Source: Buchnera aphidicola (Chaetogeoica yunlongensis) (lineage in GTDB: Bacteria; Pseudomonadota; Gammaproteobacteria; Enterobacterales; Enterobacteriaceae). From it: a stretch of 64,000 nucleotides of DNA. The stretch covers positions 434,001-498,000 of the forward strand of contig CP139909.1 of assembly GCA_039829965.1 (NCBI GenBank), in the 5' to 3' direction. The translations under genes were made by a program, and so were the position numbers. Positions 31,227 to 42,057 of the stretch are shown here, one piece after another; the first letter of the stretch is position 1; the number at the start of each line of letters is the position of its first letter. The notes below the pieces were generated by a model. The model was given only the letters and a program-made list of their open reading frames with translations. It had not been told where the DNA came from and did not search any database.

Positions 31227-31825
31227 ATAAAACTTTATAAATTTCAGAAAAAAATATCAATAATGAAATTATTGACCAAATATATATATAAAATTATTCT
31301 AAAATATTAATATACTTATTTATATAAACTCTAAAAACGTAATTCAAAAAAGTTTTAACACTATATTCAATAAAATTTCTATAAATAACTTTACATATTA
31401 AAAAAATAAAAATATTTGATAATTAATAAATCTATTAAAATTTTTAATTTAAAAATTTTAATATTAAAATAAAAGTCTTATCACTAAAACTAAATTTAAA
31501 AAAATTTTTTTCTACATATTTACTATTTTAAAATTACAAATTAAATTTAATCTTACTTAAATAAAAATATATTTTAAACAAAATTAACTATTTTACTGTC
31601 ATTAAATCATTAATATTTGTAAAATGCTTAAATACAGATAAATATTAAAATAAATATATTATATTTTTTATTTTTAAAAAATATAAACCACCATAATTCA
31701 TATCCAACTAAATGTTTTAAATTTAAAAAAAAATATTTAATAATGTTATAACACTAAAAATATAAATCAAAAAAAATAAAAAATATAAAATTTTTATATA
31801 AATTACAGTATGAGAAAATATTATC
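31227..31825 (+). other. Spacer bolA-clpP at the expected tig position, no intact gene
   Basis: 599 bases, about 90% A/T, in which E. coli and, as I recall, other Buchnera carry tig (trigger factor). No frame longer than about 35 codons is open. One frame at 31303-31400 reads SFNTIFNKISIN, which is faintly like the trigger factor NFIDAIIKEKIN segment, but it is too short to call a pseudogene. The clpP promoter must lie near the right end; I cannot identify it. Confidence 0.5.
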
Positions 31826-32446
31826 ATGACCAACAATAACAAAAATATTCATAAAAAAAATATATTATTTGTTCCTACTGTCATAGAAAAAACTTCTTAT
31901 GGAGAACGATCATATGATATATATTCAAGATTACTAAAAGAAAGAATAATATTCTTAACAGGTGTAATAAATGATAATACAGCTAATATAATAGTAGCAC
32001 AAATGTTGTTCTTGGAATCCGAAAATTCTAAACAAGATATTTATATTTATATAAACTCTCCAGGAGGAATTATTACTTCTGGAATGTCTATTTACGATAC
32101 TATGCAATTTATAAAACCCAATGTAAATACAATATGCATAGGTCAAGCATGTTCTATGGCTGCTCTAATCTTAACAGCAGGAAAAAAAGGAAATAGATTT
32201 TGCTTACCAAATTCTAAAATTATGATTCATCAACCCCTAGGTGGCATTAATGGACAAGCATCAGATATCGAAATTCACGCTAAAGAAATAATCAAAGTTA
32301 AAAAAAAATTAAATGAATTAATGGCATTCCATACTGAACAAAATATAAAAACTATTGAAAAAGATACTGAGCGTGATTGTTTTCTCACAGCTAATCAAGC
32401 AATGAAATATGGAATCATAGATACTATCTTAAACAATAGAGAATAA
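31826..32446 (+). CDS. clpP: ATP-dependent Clp protease proteolytic subunit
   Basis: Serine peptidase that forms the tetradecameric chamber fed by ClpX. It has 206 residues (E. coli 207). The catalytic triad is visible: Ser in [15 protein letters not shown] near 111, His in [14 protein letters not shown] near 136, and Asp in [14 protein letters not shown] near 185. The N-terminal propeptide region is short. clpX follows 105 bases later in the same orientation. Confidence 0.99.
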   Translation: MTNNNKNIHKKNILFVPTVIEKTSYGERSYDIYSRLLKERIIFLTGVINDNTANIIVAQMLFLESENSKQDIYIYINSPGGIITSGMSIYDTMQFIKPNVNTICIGQACSMAALILTAGKKGNRFCLPNSKIMIHQPLGGINGQASDIEIHAKEIIKVKKKLNELMAFHTEQNIKTIEKDTERDCFLTANQAMKYGIIDTILNNRE

Positions 32447-32551
32447 TTTCTATCTATATAATTATACAAAACTTCTTAATGAAATAACTATATAACCTTA
32501 ATTTAATAAGTATAATTAAATCTTATATATTTAAAAATCAAGAGAAAACTA

Positions 32552-33835
32552 ATGACAGATGATAGCAAAATTAATACTACACAGCTATTATGTTGTTCTT
32601 TTTGTAAAAAAAACCAAAAAGAAGTGAAAAAATTAATAGCTGGTTCATCAGTTTATATTTGTAACGAATGTATCATATTATGTCATGATATCATTCAAGA
32701 AGAACAAAAAAATTCATCATTAACAAATATTTTAAACAAAATACCAACACCAAAAAAAATTTTCCAACATTTAGACAACTATGTAATAGGACAAACACAT
32801 ACAAAAAAAGTACTATCAGTAGCAGTATATAATCATTATAAACGTTTAAATTACTTAAATGTAAAAAATAAAGAAGAAGTTGAGCTAGGAAAAAGCAATC
32901 TACTATTAATTGGGCCTACAGGAAGTGGAAAAACATTACTAGCGGAAACACTTGCCAAATTTCTTGACGTTCCATTCTCTATATCCGATGCTACAACATT
33001 AACTGAAGCTGGATATGTAGGTGAAGATGTCGAAAACATAATCCAAAAGTTATTACAACAATGTAACTATGATGTTCACAAAACAGAAACTGGAATAATT
33101 TATATAGACGAAATAGATAAAATTTCTAAAAAATCTAATAATCCTTCAATAACTCGTGATGTTTCAGGAGAGGGAGTACAACAAGCATTATTAAAATTAA
33201 TAGAAGGAACAATTGCTTCTGTACCTATGCAAGGAGGACGAAAACATCCTCAACAAGAATTTTTTAAAATAGATACGTCAAAAATTCTATTTATTTGTGG
33301 AGGAACATTTTTAGGCTTGGAAAAAATTATTAAAAAAAGAATAAAATCTGGAACAGGAATCGGATTTAACATCAAATACATTGATAACTCGAAAAAATAT
33401 TCTAAAAATGAATTGCTAAAAATAGTTACACCCGAAGATTTAATCAAATTTGGATTAATTCCTGAATTTATAGGACGATTACCAATACTTACTACACTAC
33501 ATGAACTTGATGAAACCATGTTGACGAAAATTCTCACTGAACCTAAAAATGCACTAATTAAACAATACGAAAAATTATTTGAGTTAGAAGGAATAAAAAT
33601 AGAATTTTGCAAAAAATTTATAAAATATATTGCACGCAAAGCTATGAATAATAATACTGGTGCTAGAGGTTTACGTGCCATTATTGAAAAACTTCTACTA
33701 AACACCATGTATAAATTACCTTCAATGAATAATGTACAAAAAATTTTAATAAACGAATCAACTATAGTTAATAATAATATATCTCCAATACTAATCTACA
33801 AAACACACGACTCTAAAAAAAAATCTGATAAATAA
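32552..33835 (+). CDS. clpX: ATP-dependent Clp protease ATPase subunit ClpX
   Basis: AAA+ unfoldase that selects substrates and threads them into ClpP. It has 427 residues (E. coli 424). The N-terminal zinc-binding domain has four cysteines (CCSFC and ICNECIILC). Walker A is [16 protein letters not shown] near 117, Walker [15 protein letters not shown] near 182. Sensor and pore elements follow: [15 protein letters not shown] and the C-terminal [16 protein letters not shown]. Upstream AAGAGA serves as ribosome binding site. Confidence 0.99.
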   Translation: MTDDSKINTTQLLCCSFCKKNQKEVKKLIAGSSVYICNECIILCHDIIQEEQKNSSLTNILNKIPTPKKIFQHLDNYVIGQTHTKKVLSVAVYNHYKRLNYLNVKNKEEVELGKSNLLLIGPTGSGKTLLAETLAKFLDVPFSISDATTLTEAGYVGEDVENIIQKLLQQCNYDVHKTETGIIYIDEIDKISKKSNNPSITRDVSGEGVQQALLKLIEGTIASVPMQGGRKHPQQEFFKIDTSKILFICGGTFLGLEKIIKKRIKSGTGIGFNIKYIDNSKKYSKNELLKIVTPEDLIKFGLIPEFIGRLPILTTLHELDETMLTKILTEPKNALIKQYEKLFELEGIKIEFCKKFIKYIARKAMNNNTGARGLRAIIEKLLLNTMYKLPSMNNVQKILINESTIVNNNISPILIYKTHDSKKKSDK

Positions 33836-34011
33836 AAACTACCTAGTTTCCAATAAAAAATAAATTACTTATTTTGCTTTACTATCATTAAATATCTGAG
33901 TCTGTTCTTAAATATATTCAAAATTAACTATACTTTTAAAATAATACATGGTTCTATTCAATAAATTTTCCTCATGCTTAAAAACAATTATTCAAATTAA
34001 AAGAAAAGATT

Positions 34012-36342
34012 ATGAATCCAGAACATTTAGAATACATTGAAATGCCAATTTTACCGTTACGTGATGTAGTAGTTTATCCTTATATGGTAATTCCATTATT
34101 TGTAGGAAGAGAAAAATCTATAAAATGTATTGAAGCATCAATGAATAAAAAACAAATAATGTTAGTGGCACAAAAACAAGCGGAAATAGACGAACCTACA
34201 GAAAACGACTTATTCACTGTTGGAACTACTTCCTCAATTTTACAAATGCTAAAATTACCAGATGGAACAATAAAAGTTTTAGTAGAAGGACTCCAACGCG
34301 CAAAAATCAAAAAATTAAAAAATAACAACGGTTTTTTTACTGCTTTAGTTGAACTAATACAAGCACCAAAAATTAAAGAAAAAGAACAATTAGTACTTAT
34401 TAAAACTGCATTTACTCAATTTGAAACATATGTCCGATTAAATAAAAAAATTTCTTTTGAAATCTTAAATTCCTTAAAAAATATAAAAAATGCAGAACAA
34501 TTATCTGACATGATTTCAGTTCATATGCCATTAAAACTATCAGACAAACAATTAATTTTAGAAATATTTAATATAAATACAAGATTAGAACACTTGATGA
34601 CAATCATGGAATCAGAAATTGATTTATTAAAAATAGAAAAAAGAATTCGAAATCGAGTAAAAAAACAAATGGAAAAAAGTCAAAGGGAATATTATCTTAA
34701 CGAACAAATGAAAGCTATTCAAAAAGAATTAGGAGAAATAGACGAAACTCTTGATGAACATAAAATTTTATCAAGAAAGATTAAAAAAATAAAAATACCA
34801 AAAGAAGTAAAAGAAAAATTAGAGTCTGAGCTACAAAAATTAAAAATGATGTCTCCTATGTCAGCTGAAGCAACAGTAGTTAGAAGTTATATAGATTGGA
34901 TAATACAAATTCCATGGAGTGCTAGAAATAAAGTTAAAAAAAACTTAAAATCAGCACAAAAAATTCTAGATAAAGACCATTTTGGATTAGAAAAAATAAA
35001 AGAAAGAATTTTAGAATATCTTGCAGTACAAAGTAGAATTAATAAAATAAAAGGACCAATTTTATGTTTAGTAGGTCCTCCTGGAGTAGGAAAAACATCT
35101 TTAGGACAGTCCATAGCAAAAGCTACAGGAAGAAAATACATTAGAATGGCATTAGGTGGAATCAGAGATGAAGCAGAAATCAGAGGTCATAGAAGGACGT
35201 ATATAGGTTCTATGCCAGGAAAAATAATCCAAAAAATGGCCAAAGTTGGAGTTAAAAATCCACTATTTTTATTAGATGAAATAGATAAAATGTCCTATGA
35301 TGTACGTATTGATCCTGCATCAGCATTACTAGAAGTTTTAGATCCAGAACAAAATGTAGCATTTAACGATCATTATTTAGAAATAGATTACGATCTTTCC
35401 GATGTTATGTTTATTGCTACATCTAATTCTACAAACATTCCAATACCGTTACTAGATAGAATGGAAATAATTAAAATTCCTGGATATACGGAATTTGAAA
35501 AATTAAACATAGCTAAATCATATTTAAAACCCAAACAAATAAAAAGAAACGCTTTAAAAGAAAACGAATTAACAATTGAAGATTCTACTATTACTAACAT
35601 TATTAGATACTATACTCGAGAAGCAGGAGTTAGACATTTAGAACGAGAAATATCAAAAATTTGCAGAAAATCCGTTAAAAATTTAGTATTAAATAAATCC
35701 TTAAAAAAAATAAATATTACTATTGAGAATTTACAAGAATATCTAGGTATAAAAAAATATAGTTTTGGTAAAACAGACTATAAAAATCAAATTGGTCAAG
35801 TAATTGGTTTAGCATGGACTGAAGTAGGCGGAGAATTACTTACCATCGAAACAGCTTGTATATCAGGAAAAGGAAAACTAATCTATACTGGATCTCTTGG
35901 AGAAGTCATGCAAGAATCTATTCAAGCGGCATTAACAGTTGTTAGATCTCAAGCTAAAAAATTAGGAATTAAAAAAAACTTTTATGAACAACATGACATA
36001 CATGTCCATGTTCCAGAAGGTGCTACACCAAAAGATGGTCCTAGTGCTGGAATTGCTATGTGTACAGCAATAGTTTCCTGTTTAACTAAAAATCCTGTGC
36101 GATCAGATATAGCTATGACTGGAGAAATTACTCTAAGAGGTCAAATATTAAATATAGGAGGTCTAAAAGAAAAGCTTCTAGCAGCACATCGAGGAGGTAT
36201 AAAAAAAGTTCTAATTCCACACGATAACAAAAGAGATTTACAAGAAATTCCAAAAACAATTCTTACAGATTTATTTATACATCCTGTAAAACACATTGAA
36301 GAAGTATTAAATTTATCTTTAGAAAATACTCCTTATATATAA
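34012..36342 (+). CDS. lon: Lon protease
   Basis: ATP-dependent serine protease that removes misfolded proteins. It has 776 residues (E. coli 784). The LON substrate-binding domain is at the N-terminus ([20 protein letters not shown]), a coiled region near 230-270, Walker [18 protein letters not shown] near 350 and Walker [16 protein letters not shown] near 417. The protease domain has catalytic Ser in [13 protein letters not shown] near 677 and Lys in [14 protein letters not shown] near 720. A hairpin follows at 36403. In E. coli hupB comes next; it is absent here. Confidence 0.99.
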   Translation: MNPEHLEYIEMPILPLRDVVVYPYMVIPLFVGREKSIKCIEASMNKKQIMLVAQKQAEIDEPTENDLFTVGTTSSILQMLKLPDGTIKVLVEGLQRAKIKKLKNNNGFFTALVELIQAPKIKEKEQLVLIKTAFTQFETYVRLNKKISFEILNSLKNIKNAEQLSDMISVHMPLKLSDKQLILEIFNINTRLEHLMTIMESEIDLLKIEKRIRNRVKKQMEKSQREYYLNEQMKAIQKELGEIDETLDEHKILSRKIKKIKIPKEVKEKLESELQKLKMMSPMSAEATVVRSYIDWIIQIPWSARNKVKKNLKSAQKILDKDHFGLEKIKERILEYLAVQSRINKIKGPILCLVGPPGVGKTSLGQSIAKATGRKYIRMALGGIRDEAEIRGHRRTYIGSMPGKIIQKMAKVGVKNPLFLLDEIDKMSYDVRIDPASALLEVLDPEQNVAFNDHYLEIDYDLSDVMFIATSNSTNIPIPLLDRMEIIKIPGYTEFEKLNIAKSYLKPKQIKRNALKENELTIEDSTITNIIRYYTREAGVRHLEREISKICRKSVKNLVLNKSLKKINITIENLQEYLGIKKYSFGKTDYKNQIGQVIGLAWTEVGGELLTIETACISGKGKLIYTGSLGEVMQESIQAALTVVRSQAKKLGIKKNFYEQHDIHVHVPEGATPKDGPSAGIAMCTAIVSCLTKNPVRSDIAMTGEITLRGQILNIGGLKEKLLAAHRGGIKKVLIPHDNKRDLQEIPKTILTDLFIHPVKHIEEVLNLSLENTPYI

Positions 36343-36402
36343 TTTAAATTAACAAAATAAAAAGTATAATTATATTTTTTAAAAAATTATTTTACCTGTT
36401 AT

Positions 36403-36429
36403 CTGGCAAATTTAAATATAGTTTGCCAG
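36403..36429 (+). terminator. Hairpin between lon and ppiD
   Basis: CTGGCAAA and TTTGCCAG form a perfect 8-bp stem with an 11-base loop, 61 bases after the lon stop. It has no U tract, so the terminator role is uncertain. Its G/C content stands out strongly from the surrounding spacer. Confidence 0.45.
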
Positions 36430-36491
36430 ACTATTAATAAACTAATTCATAAAAATATTGTAACAAATTATAAACGAATGATATTAAACAG

Positions 36492-37955
36492 ATGAACAAA
36501 AAAAAATCAAAAATATATAATATAATGCTATTAGGTACACTAAGTATAATTTTTATTTCATTAATTTTACCGTATATAAATGTTTTTTTTTTTAAAAATA
36601 CTTCAGATTATGCAATAAAAATAAATAATCAAACAATTAGTCAAGAAGAATTTATAAAAAAATATAATTTAGAATACATCAAGCAAAAAAAAAATACAAA
36701 AAACAAAATTACCACAAATATAAACACTAATAATTATTTACTAAAAATATATAAAAAAACAATATCAAACATAATACAAGAATCATTATTAAAACAATAT
36801 ATAATAAAAATTAATTTTAAAATACAAGATTTAGATATTAAAAATTACATATATAGTCAATCTAAATTTCAAACAAATTATTGCTTTGATATAAACAAAT
36901 ATCATCAATACCTGAACATACTGCAAATAAGTTCTAATGAATACATTAAAAAAATTAAAATATATTTAAAAATACAAAAATTTCTAGAAAACATTTATGA
37001 TACAGATTTTATATTAGAAAACGAAAAAAAAATAATTTTAAAGTTATTTTCACAAATTAGAATGGTACAAAAATCTCATCCTATTAAAATTAAAAGTTTT
37101 CATAATGAAAAAAATATCAATAGTAAAAAAATAAAAAAATATTTTAAAAATAATGTAAATGAGCTAATAACTAAAGAACAATTCACAATCAATTATATTT
37201 TAATACATAAAAAAAATATTAAAAACATACATAAAAATATACAAAAAAAAAATCAAGATAATATAATTTATACATTACTAAATAACAAAATCACTAGTCC
37301 ATTATTTAAAAAAACAATCAAAAAAAACAAAATAAAAATTTTTTATACACCATGGATAACCAATAAATCAAAAAAATCAAAAAATCTACCAAGTAAAATT
37401 TTGAAATATATAATTAAAAGTAAACTCTTATTTAAAAAAAATAACACTTCTATAAAAAAATATCCTACTACAATAAAAACTAAAAAAAATAATTTATACA
37501 TACTATGGATAAAAAAATATCAAAAACAACACATAAAAAATATTTTAAACACCGAACAAACACAGCATAAATACCAAAAAACTCTTAAAAACATAATATA
37601 TAAATTAAACTCTGGATCACAAATTTTACTCAATAAAATTAATCTGAAATTTAAACATCCAAAATATTATTTTAGATTTAATACTAATAATAAATTAACC
37701 AAAATAATTTTTTCACAACCTTCTCCCACAAAAAGAAACAGTGTTTATTTTAGTTTTTATCAAAATAAAAAATTTTATATATATAAATTTTCTAAAATAC
37801 TTTATTTTAAACTAACATCAAAACAAAAAAAAATAATCATCTCTAAATTTCTAGAATTACATTCAAAAGCTATATTCAATACAATTTTAAAAAATTTATA
37901 TAAAACAGCTAAAATTTTATATGGATCATCACTAAAACAATATACTATTGTATAA
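36492..37955 (+). CDS. ppiD: Periplasmic folding chaperone PpiD, shortened
   Basis: Membrane-anchored SurA-like chaperone that meets proteins leaving the Sec translocon. One N-terminal membrane helix (IMLLGTLSIIFISLILPYI) is followed by the family's AIKINNQTISQEEFIKKYN. ISNIIQESLLKQY and FDINKYHQYLNILQISSNEY match the chaperone domain. At 487 residues it is much shorter than E. coli PpiD (623). The parvulin-like part is reduced to a remnant around 270-365, without the residues of an active isomerase. Its position after lon supports the call. Isoelectric bias is strongly basic, as in other fast-evolving genes here. Confidence 0.88.
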   Translation: MNKKKSKIYNIMLLGTLSIIFISLILPYINVFFFKNTSDYAIKINNQTISQEEFIKKYNLEYIKQKKNTKNKITTNINTNNYLLKIYKKTISNIIQESLLKQYIIKINFKIQDLDIKNYIYSQSKFQTNYCFDINKYHQYLNILQISSNEYIKKIKIYLKIQKFLENIYDTDFILENEKKIILKLFSQIRMVQKSHPIKIKSFHNEKNINSKKIKKYFKNNVNELITKEQFTINYILIHKKNIKNIHKNIQKKNQDNIIYTLLNNKITSPLFKKTIKKNKIKIFYTPWITNKSKKSKNLPSKILKYIIKSKLLFKKNNTSIKKYPTTIKTKKNNLYILWIKKYQKQHIKNILNTEQTQHKYQKTLKNIIYKLNSGSQILLNKINLKFKHPKYYFRFNTNNKLTKIIFSQPSPTKRNSVYFSFYQNKKFYIYKFSKILYFKLTSKQKKIIISKFLELHSKAIFNTILKNLYKTAKILYGSSLKQYTIV

Positions 37956-38259
37956 CAATAATTAACTGTATAAAAATTCTAATTATAATAATAAAAAAAA
38001 TTAAAAACTTTTTACTAACATGTTAAAAATAAAAATTACTCTAAAAATATATATTTAACAAAATAAAAAATTAATGACTAAAACTTATCATAAAAAATAA
38101 TACTGCTAAAAATATTTATAATATTCAATAATTCATCTTAATTTAATAAAACCATATATCTTAAAAACTATTAAAAAAAAATTAACCACTAGAATCTTGA
38201 TCTAAAATATAAAAAACTTCTAAACTTTAATTTTAGCATCTCAACACAGGAATAAATAT
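37956..38259 (+). other. Spacer ppiD-mdlA, no gene seen
   Basis: These 304 bases of A/T-rich DNA have no recognisable coding remnant on either strand. It presumably holds the mdlAB promoter. AGGA at 38248-38251 is the mdlA ribosome binding site. Confidence 0.55.
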
Positions 38260-40005
38260 GTGAAATTATTAAAACAACTGAAATGGTATTTTTTTCAAGA
38301 ATATAAAAAATATTTAATAACAATATTCTTACTAATTTCTATTTCTATTTTACAATTATATCCACCAAAATTAATAGAAATACTTATAGATTCTATCAAC
38401 AATAAAACAATAAATACAAAAAAAATGTTTTTTTTAATCTCATTAATACTCATTATAGCAACAATTATTTATATTTTACGCTATATGTGGAGAATATTTT
38501 TATTTGGAACATCATACAAATTAGCCATAATACTAAGAACAAAAATTTACAATTATTTAACTAAAAAAAACAATTATTTTTATTTAAATAATCCAAAAGG
38601 AGATTTAATAACTAAAGCAACTAATGATGTAGATAGAATAGTATTCTCAGCAGGAGAGGGAATATTAACACTGCTTGATTCTTTAATCATGGGAATATCT
38701 GTCATCGTAATTATGATTACTAAAATAAACTGGAAATTAACTATTGTTTCCTTACTACCGATGCCAATTATGGTTTTAATAATAAAACATTTTGGTAATA
38801 CGTTACAACATAGTTACCAAAAAGCTCAACAATCATTTTCTTTTCTTAATAATTATACACAAGAAAGTCTTAATAATATTTACATGATAAAATCTTTCGG
38901 ATTAGAAAAATATCATAATAAAAAATTTATTGACATTGCTAAAATCACTAGTCAAAAAAATATAGAAACAATAAAAATAGATGCAAAATTTGATCCAGTC
39001 ATTCATTTATCAATTTCTATATCTCACCTTTTAACTATTGTGATTGGAAGTTATATGGTAGCTAATAAAGAAATTAGCATAGGACAACTAATAAGTTTTA
39101 TACTTTATCTTGGATTAATGATTTGGCCTATGCTAGCATTAGCATGGATGTTTAATATCATGGAACGAGGACATGCATCATGGAATAGAATAAAATTAAT
39201 GATTAAAAATACTGCTATAAATCAAAAAAATTACAAAAAAATACCAAAAAATTTAGAATTATTAAATGTTAAAATTAATAGTTTTAAATACGAAAAAAAC
39301 AAAAAATTTATACTAAAAAATATTAATTTTTCACTGTATCCAGGACAAATACTAGGCATTTGTGGACCAGTAGGATCCGGTAAAAGTACATTATTAAAAT
39401 TACTTCAACAACAACTGAAAATTAAAGATGGAAATATATCATATAATTCTATTCCAATCCAAAAATTTCATATTTCTCATTGGAGAAAAAAAGTTACAAT
39501 AGTAGATCAAACGACTTTCTTGTTTTCAGACACTATTTTAAATAATATTAAATTAGGAAAAAAACATACTTCCGAACAAGAAATAAAATATGTCACTCAT
39601 TTGTCAGATTTTTACCAAGATATTACACAACTTCCTAAAAAATACAATACTCAAATTGGAGAGAAAGGTGTAATGTTATCCGGAGGACAAAAACAAAGAA
39701 TATCTATTGCTAGAGCACTATTATCAAATCCAGAAATATTAATTTTAGACGATGCTCTATCAGCAATAGACTTTTACACAGAAAAAAAAATATTAAAAAA
39801 TTTTTACACCTGGAAAAAAGATCATAATACTATAATAATATGCAGTCATAAAATATCTTCACTAAAAAATGCAAATATAATTTTAGTAATTCAAAATGGC
39901 TCTATTACACAAAAAGGAACACATTCTCAACTCATTAAAGATACAAAACAATGGTATGGTAAAACATATTTTCGTCAAAAAAAAATAATATCAAACAATA
40001 AATAA
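38260..40005 (+). CDS. mdlA: ABC transporter MdlA (multidrug-like half-transporter)
   Basis: A half-size ABC exporter, membrane domain first and ATPase after, expected to pair with MdlB; the substrate is unknown. 581 residues (E. coli 590). The start is GTG at 38260 with AGGA eight bases upstream. The overlapping ATG at 38258 is followed at once by a stop. MKLLKQLKWYFFQEYKKYL aligns with the E. coli start. The ATPase has Walker A CGPVGSGKSTLLKLL near 370, signature MLSGGQKQRISIARALL near 473 and Walker B EILILDDALSAID near 495. mdlB follows after nine bases. Confidence 0.96.
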   Translation: MKLLKQLKWYFFQEYKKYLITIFLLISISILQLYPPKLIEILIDSINNKTINTKKMFFLISLILIIATIIYILRYMWRIFLFGTSYKLAIILRTKIYNYLTKKNNYFYLNNPKGDLITKATNDVDRIVFSAGEGILTLLDSLIMGISVIVIMITKINWKLTIVSLLPMPIMVLIIKHFGNTLQHSYQKAQQSFSFLNNYTQESLNNIYMIKSFGLEKYHNKKFIDIAKITSQKNIETIKIDAKFDPVIHLSISISHLLTIVIGSYMVANKEISIGQLISFILYLGLMIWPMLALAWMFNIMERGHASWNRIKLMIKNTAINQKNYKKIPKNLELLNVKINSFKYEKNKKFILKNINFSLYPGQILGICGPVGSGKSTLLKLLQQQLKIKDGNISYNSIPIQKFHISHWRKKVTIVDQTTFLFSDTILNNIKLGKKHTSEQEIKYVTHLSDFYQDITQLPKKYNTQIGEKGVMLSGGQKQRISIARALLSNPEILILDDALSAIDFYTEKKILKNFYTWKKDHNTIIICSHKISSLKNANIILVIQNGSITQKGTHSQLIKDTKQWYGKTYFRQKKIISNNK

Positions 40006-40014
40006 AAAAAGGTA

Positions 40015-41715
40015 ATGTTTCTAAAAATGAATAATATTATAAATTTTTGGCCAATATTAAAAGAACTATTAAAATATGGCATAAATATCAAAAAAAAACT
40101 ACTTTGTGGATTAGTTATATTAATATTTTCATCCATTGCTGAAGTGTTAAATCCAATACTTATTAGTTATTTTATAAAAAATAGTTTTTTTAATAAAATA
40201 TTATCCTACTATTCATTTAAAATAATTTTTTACTACCTTGTTTTACAAATATTAGCAACCATACTAAATTACTATCAAGATATAATTTTTAGCAAACTTT
40301 CAATTACTATTATTCAAAAACTACGTTGTGATATAATGAAAGCTACACTAAATCTTTCCATGGACACATTTGATCAACAACCAATAGGACAATTTATATC
40401 AAGAATTACCAATGACACCGAAACAATCAAAGAACTGTATAATACTGTAATAACTACACTATTTAAAAATTTTATATTAATAATAACCACTCTAATAACA
40501 ATGTTTATTTTAAAATGGAAAATTGCCTGCATATCATCAATTATATTTCCTACAGTAATTATAATCATGTATTTATATCAAAAACACAGTAAACCTATGC
40601 TAAGAAAAATGAAAAATTACGTTGCTAACATTCACAACTTTTTTCATGAAATAATAAATGGTATGCATATTATTCAACAATTTAATCAAGAAGAAAAATT
40701 TAAAAATACTATTAAAGATCTTAGTCAAAAACATTATAATATTCGAATGAAACTACTAAAATTAGAAAGTTTTTTATTAAGACCTTTATTAAACTTATTT
40801 TCTTCAGTAACACTATGTGGATTAATATTATTATTTGGAACACGTCCAATAGAATACTTTGACATAGGAATACTATATGCATTTGTAACCTATCTAGGAA
40901 GATTGCATGAACCATTAATTACTATTGCATCTCAACAATCAATTTTTCAACAAGCTATCGTAGCAGGAGAAAGAGTTTTAGAAATAATTAAACTACCAAA
41001 ACAACAATATGGATTTGATTCATCATACCTAAAAACAGGAGATATAGAAATAAAAAATCTATATTTTAGTTACAAAAAAAATTCTAAAGAATTTCAACTA
41101 AAAAATATCAATTTATCTATTCCTTCAGGAAATTTCGTAGCATTCGTAGGAAGAACAGGAAGTGGTAAAAGTACTTTAGCAAAACTTATTATGGGACACT
41201 ATCCCATTCAAATAGGTGCTATTTATTTAAATAAAAGAAATATTTTATCATTGAGTCATAAAGTATTAAAAAAAGGCATATCTATCGTTCAACAAGATCC
41301 TATAATACTCAATGATACTATTTTAGAAAATATTACATTAGGTAAAAAGTATCCTAAATATAAAATTATAAACATATTAAAAAAAATAAAACTAATAAAT
41401 TATATAAATTCTCTTCCCAATGGTCTATATGAAAAATTAGGCGAAAATGGGAATATGTTATCAACCGGTCAAAAACAACTTTTATCCATTGCAAGAGTAT
41501 TAATTAAACATCCTAAAATTTTAATATTAGACGAAGCTACATCAAATATAGATCTAAATACAGAAAATGATATCAAATATATATTATCCTCTATAAAAAA
41601 AAAATCTATCACTCTAATTGTAATTACACATAGACTCTCTATTATCGAACAAGCAGATACAATATTTACATTTAAAAATGGAAAAATTATAAAACTAGAT
41701 AAACAAAATTTATAA
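40015..41715 (+). CDS. mdlB: ABC transporter MdlB (multidrug-like half-transporter)
   Basis: Partner half-transporter to MdlA. It has 566 residues (E. coli 593), shorter mainly at the C-terminus. The membrane domain includes QQPIGQFISRITNDTETIK and NGMHIIQQFNQEEKF, both close to E. coli. ATPase motifs are Walker A FVGRTGSGKSTLAKLI near 378, signature MLSTGQKQLLSIARVLI near 482 and Walker B KILILDEATSNID near 503. ATG 40027 is an alternative start, four codons in, that fits the E. coli N-terminus better. A weak AGG lies only three bases before the first ATG. Confidence 0.95.
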   Translation: MFLKMNNIINFWPILKELLKYGINIKKKLLCGLVILIFSSIAEVLNPILISYFIKNSFFNKILSYYSFKIIFYYLVLQILATILNYYQDIIFSKLSITIIQKLRCDIMKATLNLSMDTFDQQPIGQFISRITNDTETIKELYNTVITTLFKNFILIITTLITMFILKWKIACISSIIFPTVIIIMYLYQKHSKPMLRKMKNYVANIHNFFHEIINGMHIIQQFNQEEKFKNTIKDLSQKHYNIRMKLLKLESFLLRPLLNLFSSVTLCGLILLFGTRPIEYFDIGILYAFVTYLGRLHEPLITIASQQSIFQQAIVAGERVLEIIKLPKQQYGFDSSYLKTGDIEIKNLYFSYKKNSKEFQLKNINLSIPSGNFVAFVGRTGSGKSTLAKLIMGHYPIQIGAIYLNKRNILSLSHKVLKKGISIVQQDPIILNDTILENITLGKKYPKYKIINILKKIKLINYINSLPNGLYEKLGENGNMLSTGQKQLLSIARVLIKHPKILILDEATSNIDLNTENDIKYILSSIKKKSITLIVITHRLSIIEQADTIFTFKNGKIIKLDKQNL

Positions 41716-41796
41716 TAAAATAAAAAAAAAATATCAAAAACAAATAATAATTTTAATTCATACATAATACTTAAAAAATAACTCTAAAAATTATGT

Positions 41797-41907
41797 AAGT
41801 CTCTATTAATAATGTTCATAGCACCTGCATTACTTAATATGGCTGCTATTTTCCAATCCTGACCAAATTTTTAAGATTACAGTGCTATAGAGTACTAATA
41901 AAGACCT
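41797..41907 (-). ncRNA. ffs: Signal recognition particle 4.5S RNA
   Basis: On the minus strand GGTCAGGATTGGAAAATAG followed by CAGCC matches the SRP core, which in E. coli reads GGTCAGGTCCGGAAGGAAG and CAGCC. The GGAA tetraloop is kept and the closing helix has changed UCC/GGA to AUU/AAU, a compensated change. The long outer helix also forms: GTCTTTATTA (41905-41896) pairs with TAATAGAGAC (41808-41799), and CTATAGCAC pairs with GTGCTATG. The ends are estimated from this pairing. It works with Ffh to target membrane proteins to SecY. A clear promoter lies upstream. Confidence 0.9.
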
Positions 41908-41916
41908 ACAATAATA

Positions 41917-41945
41917 ATTGTACATTAAAAAATATTAATTGTAAA
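41917..41945 (-). promoter_or_regulatory. Sigma-70-type promoter of the SRP RNA
   Basis: On the minus strand TTTACA (41945-41940) and TACAAT (41922-41917) are separated by exactly 17 bases, with the RNA 5' end about ten bases downstream. It is the best promoter match I found in the window. Confidence 0.65.
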
Positions 41946-42057
41946 TTTTTTTAATTGTATATAATTATATATACTTCTAAACATCTTCTTTATTAAAAAA
42001 TTTTGTGATAAAATAAATTCTTTAAATTTAACATTTTAATCCAATAACTTATAAACT

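Noticed and set aside
31303..31400. A frame with slight similarity to a trigger factor segment
   Set aside because: Only a handful of matching residues; below what I would call a pseudogene without a profile search.
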